Below are positions 12,164 to 23,700 of a DNA stretch of 64,000 nt, in pieces. The position numbers and the translations under genes were made by a program. Below the pieces are notes generated by a model that was not told the DNA's origin, did no database searches, and saw only the letters and a program-made list of their open reading frames with translations. The DNA lies in contig SRSI01000019.1 in the NCBI GenBank assembly GCA_005656395.1, positions 124,001 through 188,000 on the forward strand, read 5' to 3'. This DNA comes from Strongyloides papillosus (taxonomy: Eukaryota; Nematoda; Chromadorea; Rhabditida; Strongyloididae). Numbering within the stretch: position 1 is the stretch's first letter; the number at the start of each line of letters is the position of its first letter.

Positions 12164-12638
12164 ATGACAATTTTTAAGTTATTATTAATATTTTTATTTA
12201 TTTTCATCTATAAAACGGATGAGTAGCGTTCAATATTTAGTACTTACTATATTGGAATTGGAGGTAGAATCTTCTGTAGATATACTCGAAATGGAGTTAC
12301 TATTTTTTCCTTATCTGAAAAACAACGTCCTCTTTTTCAAAGAGATATTATTACTTATCGATATGTTAAATATGAAAATTCTTTTTATTTTTTAACAAAA
12401 ATTAGAAAATGTCAGAAACCTCGTAAATAATTACATAATCGTATTAAAAATAAAAATCTCATTTCTAGAACTTTATTTAAGAATAATTCATAATTATGTG
12501 AAGTCCAATTTTCATGGACATGGTAAGAAAATTTCTAAAAAGTACATTAAACTTATTCCTCAACAGTTTATTGGAAGAGATAAATCTTGGAAAATTTTAT
12601 ATAAGAGGGGATCAATCGATTTAGCTGGATTAAGATAA
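12164..12638 (+). pseudogene. TTL unit 8, single stop after the signal peptide
   Basis: Exon 1 is 12164-12422, the intron 12423-12468 (donor GTAAAT), exon 2 12469-12638. All phases are preserved and the original stop is in place, but TAG at 12224-12226 interrupts codon 21, right at the predicted signal-peptide end. Downstream GIGGRIFCRYTRNGVTI, YENSFYFLTKI, IPQQFIG and KRGSIDLAG are intact. The exon 2 cysteine is Tyr (HNY instead of HNC), so decay may have begun before or after the stop. Confidence 0.75.
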
Positions 12639-13482
12639 GAAAAACTAAATATTGATAGATTATGACGACTTTAAAAATAGTACTTTAAATAAATAAAACT
12701 ATATGAGAATACAATAATTTTTCATTATACTTTGATAATTTCTAAAGTATTAAATTGTATAGTACTATTAAGAATATTAACTTTAATTAATTATAATTAC
12801 AAATTGCCATTTTATGATAATTTTTTGCGGCAAAATATATAAATAAAATATAATTTTATAACATTATGTTACACTGGTAGCATTTTAACAAAATCTAGTA
12901 GAAACAATTTTAGTGGTATTAATTTATAAAAAAATTTAGAACCACGTAATATTTTAATATAATGATATCAATTTTATTATTAAATGTTTATAGTAGAAAA
13001 ATAAAATAAATAATAACTATAATTCAAAGTTAAATAAAAAAATGAGTAAAATGAATTTGATAGAATATCAATGCAAATTCAAATGTTTTTATTTATCTTA
13101 ATCATAAGACTATTGACGAAATTCTTTTTTGAAATGTGAAATTAAAAGTGGTTAGATATTCTTTTTATCTAAAAACAATTAATTATTTTTGCCATGTCTA
13201 ATTCTTTTATGAAGAAATATTACTTAGTGACTGAAAAAGGTTATTGAATTCTAGCAAATTAATTATACACGTTTGTTAAAAAAATTTTAAGAATATCTGC
13301 TGGTATAAACAATATTGAAATTGTGTTCATTTAAAGTATAAAGGAAATAAAATTAAATATAATCTATATCCCACGCATTTGGATTATATCTACATTAAAA
13401 TTTAAATATTTAATTTCTAGTATTTTACTTGGTAATTTCTAATATAAAATGAAATATTTTTATTAGAATTTAAAAAATTTGA
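12639..13482. other. Spacer between TTL units 8 and 9
   Basis: AT-rich array spacer; a promoter-like CTAATATAAAATGAAA precedes the decayed unit 9. No gene. Confidence 0.4.
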
Positions 13483-13955
13483 ATGTTGCCAATTAGTATA
13501 TTTTTAATTTTTCCTACTTATAAATCTGAAGAAAGACATCGTTTATATGATATAAATTTACTGAACTTACTAGATAATTTTTTTGTAGAATTAGTAAAAG
13601 AAATAGTGTTTAGTTACAATATTCACAGCATGAAAAAGAAATGAGGAAAAGTTTGTTATAAGTAATTTTTGTTAAATAAGATATAAACCATTCCTTCTTT
13701 CTAGAAATGTTAGAAGTATTAGAAAACCAATTAAGTGATTATATTGTAAAAAATAAAATTTTATTTTAAAAATTCTTATTTTAAACTTTATTATACTTAT
13801 GTACGTTCAAATGTGCCAATCATGAAGATGTTTGTTGCGCACATCTCTAATGAATATCACTAAACTTGGAATAAAACCACACTTTATGATTGTTTTGAAG
13901 ATTAAATTATCTATACTAAAAGATTGAGACATACCATACTTCAAAAACGAAGTAA
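13483..13955 (+). pseudogene. TTL unit 9, strongly decayed
   Basis: The ATG at 13483 opens MLPISIFLIFPTYKSEERHRLYD, matching the signal peptide and first residues of the third subgroup (TNERR..). The reading frame is then lost to several indels. Exon 1 ends near 13733 with a RKPIK-like stretch and a mutated donor. Exon 2 is a relic (LYLCTF-like) to about 13955. The end is approximate. Confidence 0.6.
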
Positions 13956-14508
13956 TTTTTTCAAAAAAATCCATTTACTATAAGAGAAATATTACTATTT
14001 AAATCACGGAAAATCAAGTATCGAAAATTAACTGTTTCTAAACAAATTGGTTATAATTATAATATTTTTAAAGGTCTATCAAATGTTTCTATCGAATAAA
14101 AAGATCCAGAGGTTAGAATGTTATTATACAAAACTTGATAATGATAAGTTATAAGTACATATATATTTTGCTTTTAAAGGTATAATTTTGTAATATACAA
14201 GGCATTATTTATATTATTTTATCACTTCTAAGAATACAAATCACACAAAAACTAAATCAGCTTATTAAAGCGTTTAAAATTTACTTATTGAAAAGTATGG
14301 CGTTATCAGTAATTAATGGCTTTTTTAATTTACCATTTTTGTATTTAATTCCTTTATAGTAAAAAATATTTGATTTCCGAAATATTTTTTCAAATGAAAT
14401 TTATTGATTCAATTGTTTTAAAGTGTAAATATTTATTTATTAATATTTTACTTTGATAATATGCCATATAAAAAGCAATTTTTTAAATAATAACTGCAAC
14501 TTTTTGAA

Positions 14509-15001
14509 ATGTTGATATTTTATAAATTTTTATATTTTTAACTGTCTTTGTTTATAAAACCGATGAAAGACGCTTTCCATATAGTACGTATCTTACCGGA
14601 ATTAGTGGAAGTTTAGGATGTAAATATGGCTTAGGAAGAGGTGCTACGGTCACAATATACAAAAAAGGAAGAACAAGTTATCAAGACAAAGTTATTACAA
14701 GTAGATATATTAAATACTATCAACAATTTTTAATAAGTGGAAGTATAAAAAGTTTTTGGAAACCTGGTAAGTGAAAAGAAGTGATTAAATGTAAATTTAT
14801 TTAAAAGATCTTTATGTAAAAATTTATCATCTTTGCGTACGTAGTAGAGTTCCACGCATACGTAAGTATGACACGCGAATTAAAGAGAAATATATCACCA
14901 AACTTGGAAGAAGAGGATGTTTTTGGATTTGGGACTTCGTAGAGTTGTCTATGCTAAGAGGCGAAAACATACCATATCCTATGAAACGGCCTAAATTATA
15001 A
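14509..15001 (+). pseudogene. TTL unit 10, frameshift in the signal peptide
   Basis: From about codon 8 on, exon 1 is fully open: VFVYKTDERRF, TGISGSLGCKYGLGRGATV, QQFLISGSI, donor GTAAGT at 14767. Exon 2 at 14808-15001 is also open (LYVKIYHLC, IKEKYIT, DFVELS, ending PKL). The ATG at 14509, in the usual position, is out of frame with this because of a one-base length change in a TTTTTATATTTTT run, and the correct frame has TAA upstream. The lesion is in a T-run, so sequencing error, polymorphism or true loss are all possible. Confidence 0.7.
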
Positions 15002-15456
15002 AAAGTAAATTATTATGTAGAAAATATAGTGCTTTTAGTTAAATTAAAAAAAATAAGATAAAAAAAATAAAATATAAGAATAAATGGAAAAATTAAAAAC
15101 TTCCAAATATATTGAATATAATTATTTTATTTATAAGGCTTCTAAAATGCTTCTATTGAAAAACTAGAACAATATCAATAGTAAATGATTTTTCCCAATA
15201 AGCTAAATATTTTTGATAATTTATTTCATTTTAAAGTAAAAATACTGTTTAGTTTCAGCATTAATTTATTGAAATATAATAATATGATTTGCAATGTTAT
15301 TTATAACATTTAAAATATCTTTTTATTTCAATAAAACATAAACCATATTAGTCAAATAAAAACGATACCCAAACATATATAAGTTAATATTTTTTGCTCA
15401 ATGATTCTTATTTTCTTAAAGTTTAAATATATAGTTTTTAATATTTTGACAATATT

Positions 15457-15470
15457 CAATATAAAAATAA
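15457..15470 (+). promoter_or_regulatory. TATA-like block of TTL unit 11
   Basis: CAATATAAAAATAA, 32 bp before the ATG at 15502. The same block at the same spacing precedes unit 14 (18457-18470). Confidence 0.5.
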
Positions 15471-15501
15471 TTTTTTTAAAAACTATTTTAACATTTAATT
15501 A

Positions 15502-16031
15502 ATGAGTGGATTTTATAGACTTTTAATACTCTTATTTATTTTTATCTACAAAACTAATGAAGTACGTCTTCCACATTATGAATACTTAACTGCAATAACT
15601 GGAAAATTAACATGTAAATATCCCGTGGGAAAAGGTGCAGTCGTTACATTGTACACCAAAAGTGTAAGAAAGAGTAGAAGGAATGTTCTTACATCTAAGT
15701 ATGTTGAATATGGAAACGCGTTTTTCATTTCTGGAACTATGAGAAGATTTGTTACACCGAGTAAGTGATTATAATTAGAAAAATAAAAATTTATTTCAAA
15801 GGGGTTTATTTAAAAATTTATCATATTTGTACAACAAGTAAAATTCCATACATAGTTAAGTATATCAAGGAGATAAATTGGTATTATACTACTAGACTTG
15901 GGACAAGAGGACATTTTTTGGATCTCGGTGTACTAGAATTATCTAAGTTAATAGGAATGATAATTCGATATCCTAAACATCTAAAGAAAACAAATATTGA
16001 AAATAATTTATTTAGAGAAAAATACTTTTAG
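15502..16031 (+). CDS. Transthyretin-like secreted protein, unit 11 (intact)
   Basis: 162 aa, the longest of the array. Exon 1 is 15502-15760, the intron 15761-15801 (41 bp), exon 2 15802-16031. Signal peptide of about 20 residues, then TAITGKLTCKYPVGKGAVV, YGNAFFISGTM, VYLKIYHIC, FLDLGVLELS and a basic tail of about 30 residues beyond the fold. In the third subgroup the I-P-x-x-Y strand is K-E-I-N-W-Y-Y. Nearly identical in its exon 1 core to unit 12, about 1 kb downstream. Confidence 0.8.
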
Positions 16032-16509
16032 TTTAGTTAAATTGTAAAACAATTTGAGGAACAAAAAGGAAATATATAAATAGATACAAAAATTAAACAC
16101 TTTCAAACAAATAGAATATAATTTTATTATTTCCAATGATTTTGAAATGCGGCTATTGAAAAAGTAGAACAATACCAATAGTTTCTTGTTCCTTTCTTTA
16201 AAGACTGAATATTTTTTGACATCTTATTTCATTTTTTTGGTAATATAAAATACTATTTAGTTTCAATAATAATTTTTTTTAAATTATAGTAAAATGAATT
16301 ACAACGGTATTTATAATATATAAAATAACTGTTAATTTCAATGAAATAAAAATTGTATTAATCAAATAAAAAAAATCTAAATATATTTAAATTAATGTTT
16401 TTTGCTCAAAGATTTTTATTTTATAAAAGTTTAAGTATATAGTTTTTGCCTTTTTATTAATAATCATTATAAAAATAATTTTTTTAAAAAGTATTTTAAC
16501 ATTTTATAA

Positions 16510-17005
16510 ATGATTGGACTTTATAGACTTTTAATTCTCTTATTTATTTTTATCTACAAAACTAATGAAGGACGCCTTCCACAATATGAATACTTAACTG
16601 CGATAACTGGAAAATTAACATGTAAATATCCCGTGGGAAAAGGTGCAGTCGTTACATTGTACACCAAAAGTGTAAGAAAGAGTAGAAGAAAAGTTCTTTC
16701 ATCTAAGTATGTTGAATATGGAAACGCGTTTTTCATTTCTGGATCTATTAGAAGTTTTCTTATACCGAGTAAGTGGTAAAATTGGAAAAATAAGAACTTA
16801 TTTTGAAGGTTTTTATTTAAAAATTTATCATGTTTGTACAGAAAGTAAAATTCCATACATAGTTGAGTATGTCAAGATGATAAATTGGTATTATACTACT
16901 AGAGTTGGGAAAAGAGGACACTTTTTGGATCTCAGTGTATTAGAATTGTCTAGGTTAAGAGGACAAAAAATAAGATATCCTAAATATCTTAAAAAAAAAA
17001 ACTAG
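16510..17005 (+). CDS. Transthyretin-like secreted protein, unit 12 (intact)
   Basis: 151 aa. Exon 1 is 16510-16768, the intron 16769-16808 (40 bp), exon 2 16809-17005. Exon 1 differs from unit 11 at about 11 of 88 residues, with a central stretch of over 80 bases almost unchanged at DNA level. Exon 2 carries FYLKIYHVC and FLDLSVLELSRLRG and ends earlier (KKKN). The intron continues the exon 1 frame for only one more codon before a stop, so splicing is required for the full domain. Confidence 0.8.
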
Positions 17006-17511
17006 ATTTTAAAAATAATTGATTTAATAACAAAAAAAGTATACTTTTATTTAATTTGTGGAACAAGATAAGGAACAAAAAGGAAATATATAATTAGATA
17101 CAAAAATTAAGCACTTTAAAACGAATTGATTATAATTATATTATTTCCAATGGTTTTAAAGTGCAGATACTGAAAAAATAGAATATAATCAATAGTATAT
17201 TGTTCCTTATTTTACAAGTTAAATATTTTCGGTATTTTATTTTTCTTATGGCAAAACATTATTTATTTCCAATAAAAATTTATTAAACTATATTAAATTA
17301 ATTAAAATAGAAGTTAGAAAAATTTAGTGATATCATCAATGTTGAAATCATGTTCATCACAAATGAAAAGTTTTCTATATGTATTAGATTCGTATACTTT
17401 GTTCAATAATTCTTATTATATTAAAGTTTAAATATATATTATTCAATATTTTACCTATAGAATAATCAGTATAAAATGAAATATTATAAAAAAGAATCGT
17501 AACATTTTCAA

Positions 17512-18003
17512 ATGTTAGTATCTAATAAATTATTAATATTTTTATTTGTTTTTATTTATAAAACTAATGAAAGACGTTTTATATATACTACATATTTAAC
17601 TGCAATTTCTGAGAATTTAGTTGTGAATATAATGCAGGAAAAAGTGTTATGATAACATTACTTACAAAAGTAGGGAAAAAGCAAAAAGAAAGACCTATTA
17701 CAACTAAATTTGTTGAATATGGTTATCCATATTTTATTTCTGGAGCTTTTAAAAGTATTTTTAAACCACGTAAGTAATTGTAATTGAGAAAACAACAATT
17801 TTTTAAAAGATTTTTTCCTTAGAATTCTTCATTGTTGTGTCGAACATGGAGCTTGGCGCATGCGAAAATTTGACTTCCGAATTCCTAGTAGATATGTCAC
17901 TAAATATCGAAGAAGAGGAAACTTTCTATTTTTAGGGGATATTGAAACAGCCAGTCTACCTGGAAAAGACATACCATATGTCATAAAACAAACTAAACTT
18001 TGA
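17512..18003 (+). pseudogene. TTL unit 13, one-base deletion
   Basis: Exon 1 is 17512-17769, 258 bases where paralogues have 259. The missing base lies in TCTGAGAATTTAGTTGT, just before the T/S-C strand, and causes a stop at about codon 46. Both splice sites (GTAAGT at 17770, AAAAG at 17805-17809) and exon 2 (17810-18003; FFLRILHCC, IPSRYVT, FLGDIETAS) are intact. A single recent lesion or an assembly error. Confidence 0.75.
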
Positions 18004-18501
18004 AAAACAATTTATCTATTATAAGAAAGAAATCTTCTACTTTGATTGTAAAAGAATTTAAAGAACAAAAATAAAACGTATAATTTGATATATTTAATAA
18101 TTACTTCAGTACAAATTTAATATGATTAAATTTTTCCCAAAGGTTTCTAAGATCCAAATATTGTAGAATTACAAAACTAATAATTGTTTATTGTTCTTTT
18201 ATAAACCGAATGTTTTTGATACCTTAATTCATTTATTGTAAAATACACTTAGTTTTAACATTAAATTACTAAACTATAATGAATTCATTCATAATGCTAT
18301 TTATAAAACTAAAAATATATGCTAATTTCAGTGAAATTGAAACCGTATTAATCAAACAAAAAAGATATTTTAATATATTTGAATTAATGTTTTTGCTCAA
18401 TGATTTTTATTTTCTTAAAGTTTAAATATATAGTTTTCTAATATTTTGATAATATTCAATATAAAAATAATTTTATTAGAAAGTATTTTAACATTTTATC
18501 A

Positions 18502-19002
18502 ATGGTAGAATTTTATAGGCTTCTATTATTATTAATCATTCTTATCTATAAAACTAATGGAAGATGGACTCCACGTAATACGTATGCAACCGCAATTATG
18601 GGAGAAGTAACTTGTAAATATGAAAGTGAAAAAAAGGTAGTCGTTACATTATACACTATAGATAAAAGAAAAAAAAGGGAAATTCCTATTTCATCTAGAT
18701 ATGCTGAATATGGTCGTCCATTTCTTATTTCTGGAACTTATAAAAGTTTATTAAAGCCAAGTAAGTAGTTGTATTTGAAAAAATAAAAACTTATTATTGA
18801 AGAATTTTACCTAAAAATCTACCATACTTGTTATCCAACTAGTGTTAGAGGATACATATATAAGTTTGTTATGCCAATTCATAAATATTATGTCAATAGA
18901 TTTAAAAACGCACATTTTTTGACTTTGTTAGACATGGATTTATCTAAGTTAAAAGGAGAAAAAATATCATATGGTTCTTATAAAAAAGAAACTAAGTTTT
19001 AA
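18502..19002 (+). CDS. Transthyretin-like secreted protein, unit 14 (intact)
   Basis: 152 aa. Exon 1 is 18502-18760, the intron 18761-18802 (42 bp), exon 2 18803-19002. Signal peptide MVEFYRLLLLLIILIYKTNG, then TAIMGEVTCKYESEKKVVV, YGRPFLISGTY, FYLKIYHTC and LLDMDLSKLKGEK. It is the fifth of five units (14509, 15502, 16510, 17512, 18502) that start 990-1008 bp apart. Confidence 0.8.
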
Positions 19003-19716
19003 AAAGAATTTATTTAGCAAAAAAAAAGAATACTTTTATTGTAAAACAATTTGAGGAACAAAAAGGAAATATATAAATAGATACAAAAATGAAACATTTC
19101 CATACGAATTGAATATAATTTTATTATTTTCAACGGTATTTTGAAATGCAGTTTTTGAAAAATTAAAGTATTACCAATAATATATTGTTCCTTATTGTAT
19201 AACTAAGTATTTTCAGTATTTTATTTTTTCATGATGAAATATTAATTAGTTTAATAAAAATATATTAAACAATTAATTAATTGATTAAAACATAATTATG
19301 AAAATAAAAGTGTACTTTTATGTCAACGATGTTGAAATAGTATTAATTGGAATTAAAAAAATTTTCAAATACATTAACATTTATATTTTTTGTTCTTTGA
19401 TTCCTACTTTTTAAGTTTTAATATTTTACTAGTTAATATTTTTCGATAATTTCTAGTATTTAATTCGTGAATTCCGGTGTAGCTTTGTTGGTATTAGTTT
19501 AGATTATAAATATACACAAGATATGAGATAGATTTTATTATACTACTCTATTGATTATGGACAATGTTACATCTATGAGAATATATCAACAAACAACTAA
19601 CTATTATAAAATGATTATGATATTTCTAGGATGAATTTTAACTTCACTCCTTCTTATGGGAGGTGTTCTGATTTCTAATACAACTATTTAAAAAATTTTT
19701 TACGAATTTATTTAAA
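19003..19716. other. Spacer with a further TTL fragment
   Basis: Within 19470-19600 a decayed stretch reads GISLDYKYTQ in one frame. It aligns with the G-I-S-G-S-L-G-C-K-Y strand of unit 10, so a 28th unit may once have been here. The rest is AT-rich spacer. Confidence 0.4.
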
Positions 19717-20049
19717 ATGTTTTAAATATATTTTTGATTGTTTTTAATCATAAAGCCATCGAAACTTTGTTTTAAAATTCCAATGTATTCAAAATAAAAC
19801 TTGCAGAGTCTTCAAATGTAGATATCCTTGAGGTTGAAGTGATTGATATATGCTATGTCTAATGAATATTTCAAATTAAATAAGAAACTGATTACTTAAA
19901 AATTTATAATTATATAGATATATTTTATATATCAGGAACAGTTCTTAATTTTAAAAAACTTCGTAAATAATTATTAAGAAAATTGAAATAAATTCATAAG
20001 ATATTTATCTTAAAATTATTCATTATTGTATGGAACCTGGGGCTTTGTA
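19717..20049 (+). pseudogene. TTL unit 15, decayed and cut by a foldback element
   Basis: ATG followed by TTT TAA; a relic signal peptide (FLIVFNHKAIE) and a cysteine strand (FKCRYP) lie in other frames. Close to 19965 the exon 1 end and donor (CTTCGTAAATAATT) are visible. Exon 2 begins with LKIIHYC at about 20013. After about 40 bases of exon 2 the older long-inverted-repeat element begins at a TA. Confidence 0.6.
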
Positions 20050-21501
20050 CAGATTGGGCTAATGTAGTTCCTTAGGTATTCGCATTTATAACTTGTCTTG
20101 TAAAAAAGGTATAAAAATAGTATTATGGCCATTTTGTAGCCCTTGAGTTTGTATAAACAATTATTAAGTTCCGCAACAAAATTTGAATTCTAAGCGGAGC
20201 TATAGGTCTTCAAATTGTAGACTCATTTTTGATATATTTGGGTATGTAATTTTTTTATATGAAAAGACTTTTTAATGTTAGTTGCTGATTATGAAAACTC
20301 AACTTCTTTTGTACCTACTACTAAAATGTTATGAAGATAGAAATTCAACAACTGTAATTAATTTTTTAATAAAAAAATACGATCTTTGTCAAAATTTAGA
20401 AGTTTTTTCAGGATTAAAGAACGATGAGATAATTTCAAAACATTTTTTACCAATATTCTGATAGCGTATGTGAAGCTGTATCGGATGAGTATAGTAACAT
20501 TTAATCCTACTCAGTTTAAAAAAAATTATAAATAGTTAAATATTATTGATTTTATACTTTTGGGAGAAAATTAAAAAATGTAAACATTATTTTTTTTAAC
20601 ATTTCTTGATATCTAATAACATTATCAACATTACTTACACGTGTTAAATAACAAAATATTACTTGTTTGTTCAGAAATCTCCCAAAAACTGTAATAATGT
20701 TTATCTCTCAAACTTATTGAAAAAATAATTTTTTCAATGTTTTCACATTATTTACTAAAATTTCATGCTATTTTTCATATTTATCATCTTGTAAAAACAT
20801 TCCAACATATTTTTTAAACTTATCGTATATTCAATCGTGTTTCCATGCCCCCTATGTTTAAAATATGAGCATCTACTAATTAAGATAAGATAGCATTTTG
20901 AATATTTTTGATAATAAGACATATTCGACATCCTAAAATTTCAAAAAATAACGTATTTTCTTTTCTTACTAAAAAGATTGTAAAAAAATAGGCAGTATTT
21001 GACAAATTAAAACTTTATTCAAAGTTAATCGAAGTTTAAAGCACTATACTTATTCGATAAAATTTCGCTTACTCTATATTCTATCAAAATATTGATAAAT
21101 AATTTTAAAAATTACTTCATTGTTCTTTGATTTTAAAAAAACACCGGAAATTTTACAAAAATTGTGATTTTTTTCTTTATTAAAAAATTAAACAAAGTTG
21201 CTGGATTTCAATATTTACGACATTTTTGTAGTGAGTACAAAAAAAGTGGTCTTTCATAATCAGCAACAGGCATTAAAAAGTCTTCTCATACAAAAAAGTT
21301 ACATCCCCATATATATATCAAAGATGGCCCATAATTTTGGAGATCGATAACTCCGCCCATAATTCAAATTTCGTTGAGAAACGTGAACATAGTTTGTGCA
21401 AGTTCAAGGATTACAAAATGGCGATAATAAAATTTTTGTAGCTTATCTAAAAGAGAAATTATAAATGCGAATACTAGAGATCTACTTATGAGTCAACTTG
21501 T
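20050..21501. mobile_element. Old copy of the long inverted-repeat element
   Basis: Left end CAGATTGGGCTAATGTAG and the following GGTATTCGCATTTATAACTT match the element at 9807 with many substitutions. The right end (ATAAATGCGAATAC...CTACTTATGAGTCAACTTG) is its degraded inverse. The length of about 1.45 kb and the inner marker AAAGAACGATGAG..AATTTC are shared with the intact copy. The right boundary is approximate. Confidence 0.75.
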
Positions 21502-21747
21502 TATTCATCAAATGATACATCTATTGATTATGATATAGATTATTCTATCATTCAGTACAATCGTTTTTAAAAACACTCTTTTAAATAAATACTTAAAAAA
21601 ATTATTTTACAAAATTTAATACCTACAATTTTCGAAATATTATCAATCACATATACAAACAGCATTGTTGTATATTTAAGATCACATTTTTTATTTAATT
21701 ATTTATAGATCCAATATTTATTTTCTAATATTGCCATGATAATTTCC

Positions 21748-21761
21748 AATATATAATGAAA
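21748..21761 (+). promoter_or_regulatory. TATA-like block of TTL unit 16
   Basis: AATATATAATGAAA after TTTCC, about 32 bp before the ATG chosen at 21793. Confidence 0.45.
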
Positions 21762-21792
21762 TTTCTTATAGAAATGATTGAAATATTTTTAT

Positions 21793-22294
21793 ATGAGATT
21801 TTGTAAAATATTTTTAGTATTTTCAAAATTTTTATTTACTCTTATCTTTAAAAGTGTTGAATATCACTTCAAACTTTTGAGAACATATAAAACTGGAGTA
21901 ATAGGAAATCTCACTTGTAGATATTCTAGGAATGGAATTGCTCGTGTTTTAATATCCGAAAAACCACACCTCCCACTTGAAACTATACCTATTTCCCAAA
22001 TAGTTGTACAATACAGAGAAACATTTAAACTTAGAGGAAGGACTAAAAGTTATAGAAAACCAAGTAAGTAAATATATAAAATATTAAGATTTATTTGTAA
22101 AAGATCTATATCTTAAAATTATTCATAACTGTAGAAAAGGTAATTTTCCATATGAAAGAATGCTCATTGTTAAAATTTTTCCATCTTGTATTTCAAAAAG
22201 TCCAATGAAAACGAACTATTACTTTTTGGGAACAGCAGAACTAGCTTATCTACAAAATTCAGAAAAAAATATTAATAGAAGAAAAAGTTTTTGA
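21793..22294 (+). CDS. Transthyretin-like secreted protein, unit 16 (intact)
   Basis: 153 aa from the ATG at 21793, which aligns with the start of all paralogues; an in-frame ATG at 21778 would add five residues. Exon 1 is 21793-22063, the intron 22064-22103 (40 bp), exon 2 22104-22294. Motifs: GVIGNLTCRYSRNGIARVLISEKP, YRETFKLRG, LYLKIIHNC and FLGTAELA. First of the fourth subgroup (21793, 22611, 23390, 24686, 25941), marked by the I-S-E-K-P strand. Four extra signal-peptide residues relative to its sisters. Confidence 0.8.
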
Positions 22295-22610
22295 AAAATT
22301 AAGTTTATTAGAAGAAAAAAAGGGAAATATAAAAATGTAATAATATTAATTATTTTGGCAAATATAAATTTTATTATCATATGAAAATATTTCCTTAAAA
22401 AGTAAATAAAAGAATAATATTGTAGTTATTTATGTACGTACAATGATAAAATATTTTAAATTACTAAAAGAATTTATATCCGTTTGTTGAAAATCATACT
22501 TTGTTGTTCATTGATTAACTTTATTTTAAATATTTACAAATTATTATTTTTATTTGAAAGTTTTCAATATATAATAAAATTTATTTTAAAAATTTTTCAA
22601 CTATTTTCAC

Positions 22611-22863
22611 ATGAGAATTTTAAAAATATTTTTAATCATTCTTATCCATAAAACTATTGAGATTCCTATCGTACCAATAAATATATTTAAAATTGGAGTC
22701 ACAGGAACTCTAACTTGTAGATTTTCTAATGTGGGTTTTGCTGAGGTTTTAATATCTGAAAAACCAAAATTGCTATATGAACGTCAATCTATTTCTAAGG
22801 TGTTTGCAAAATATAGAAAACCATTTATTATTCAGGGAATGGTCAAAACGTTTAGACAACCTT
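22611..22863 (+). CDS. TTL unit 17, exon 1
   Basis: Exon 1 of an intact 140-aa protein whose intron is 22864-22905 (42 bp) and exon 2 22906-23075. Signal peptide MRILKIFLIILIHKTIE, then GVTGTLTCRFSNVGFAEV, ISEKP and YRKPFIIQGMV. A TATA-like CAATATATAATAAA lies at 22565-22578, 32 bp before the ATG. Only about 320 bp separate it from unit 16, the shortest spacer in the array. Confidence 0.75.
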
Positions 22864-22905
22864 GTAAGTAAAATATATAGGAAAATAAAAATTTTATTTA
22901 TAAAG

Positions 22906-23075
22906 TATTATATCTTAAAATTATCCATAATTGTGTAGGCGGTGCTTTCCGACGTAAAAAAGTATTCGTTAAAAGAATTAATCCAATTTTTATTGTAAAA
23001 TATTATGAGAAAATAAAGTATATGAATTTGAGAACTGTAGAGCTATCTTCTTTGGCAGAAACAAAATTTAGATAG
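22906..23075 (+). CDS. TTL unit 17, exon 2
   Basis: Continues the codon begun at 22863. LYLKIIHNC, RINPIFIVKYY (the I-P-x-x-Y-I position, with Asn for Ile-Pro) and LRTVELSSLAE, then TAG. The acceptor is ATAAAG, not the stronger TTTTAG. Confidence 0.75.
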
Positions 23076-23389
23076 CAGGAAAAATATTTTAATGGTGACA
23101 GTTACAGAAAGAAAGTAAAGAAAATATAATAATAGAAGTAATTTTAATTTTCTTACTAATTAATACTATTATTATATGAAAATATTTACCTGAATAAACA
23201 TAAATAATAAAAAATATTGTAGCTGTTAATTATTTTAGATGATAGATTTTTTAAATCCACTGAAGAATTTATATTCATATATATTATCATCATGAATTTT
23301 TACCAAAAATTTGTTTTATATTAAATATTTAAACATTATCCTATTAAATTGATAATTTTTAATATATAAATAACAAATTTTTCCAAAAT

Positions 23390-23700
23390 ATTCCAAGATT
23401 TTTATTTTATTTTTTATAAATGTTTATAGTATTTTGATCATTTCCTTATCGTTAATATTGTTAAATGTAGTTTTCTTTTATATCATTATATAACTGAAGT
23501 TTCTCAAACATTAAATTCTAAAACATAATTATTCAGAATATGCTCGTATTGTTTCGTCTAAAAAATCAAATGAAGTGTTCAAGGGAAATTTCTTACTTAT
23601 TTTATAGTAAAACAAAAAACTTCATTTTTTACTTATATAAATATTAGACACTTTAAAAGGTCTAGTAAGCTATTACATTGATATATTGCGATTTTTGAAA
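23390..23700 (+). pseudogene. TTL unit 18, remnant
   Basis: Recognised only by order of fragments: a T-rich signal-like start, a YSEYARIVSSKKSNE-like stretch matching Y-S-x-x-G-x-A-R-V-L-I-S-E-K-P, and a closing HFKRSSKL-like segment near 23660. No continuous frame. Boundaries are approximate. The 23700-24685 interval beyond it is AT-rich with no supportable gene. Confidence 0.5.

Noticed and set aside
15502..15768. Exon 1 frames as complete 88-aa proteins
   Set aside because: Each ends at a conserved GTAAGT and the rest of the TTL domain follows in phase after a short intron in every intact copy.
16554..16856. 100-codon minus-strand frame over TTL unit 12
   Set aside because: Mirror of a well-supported coding exon.
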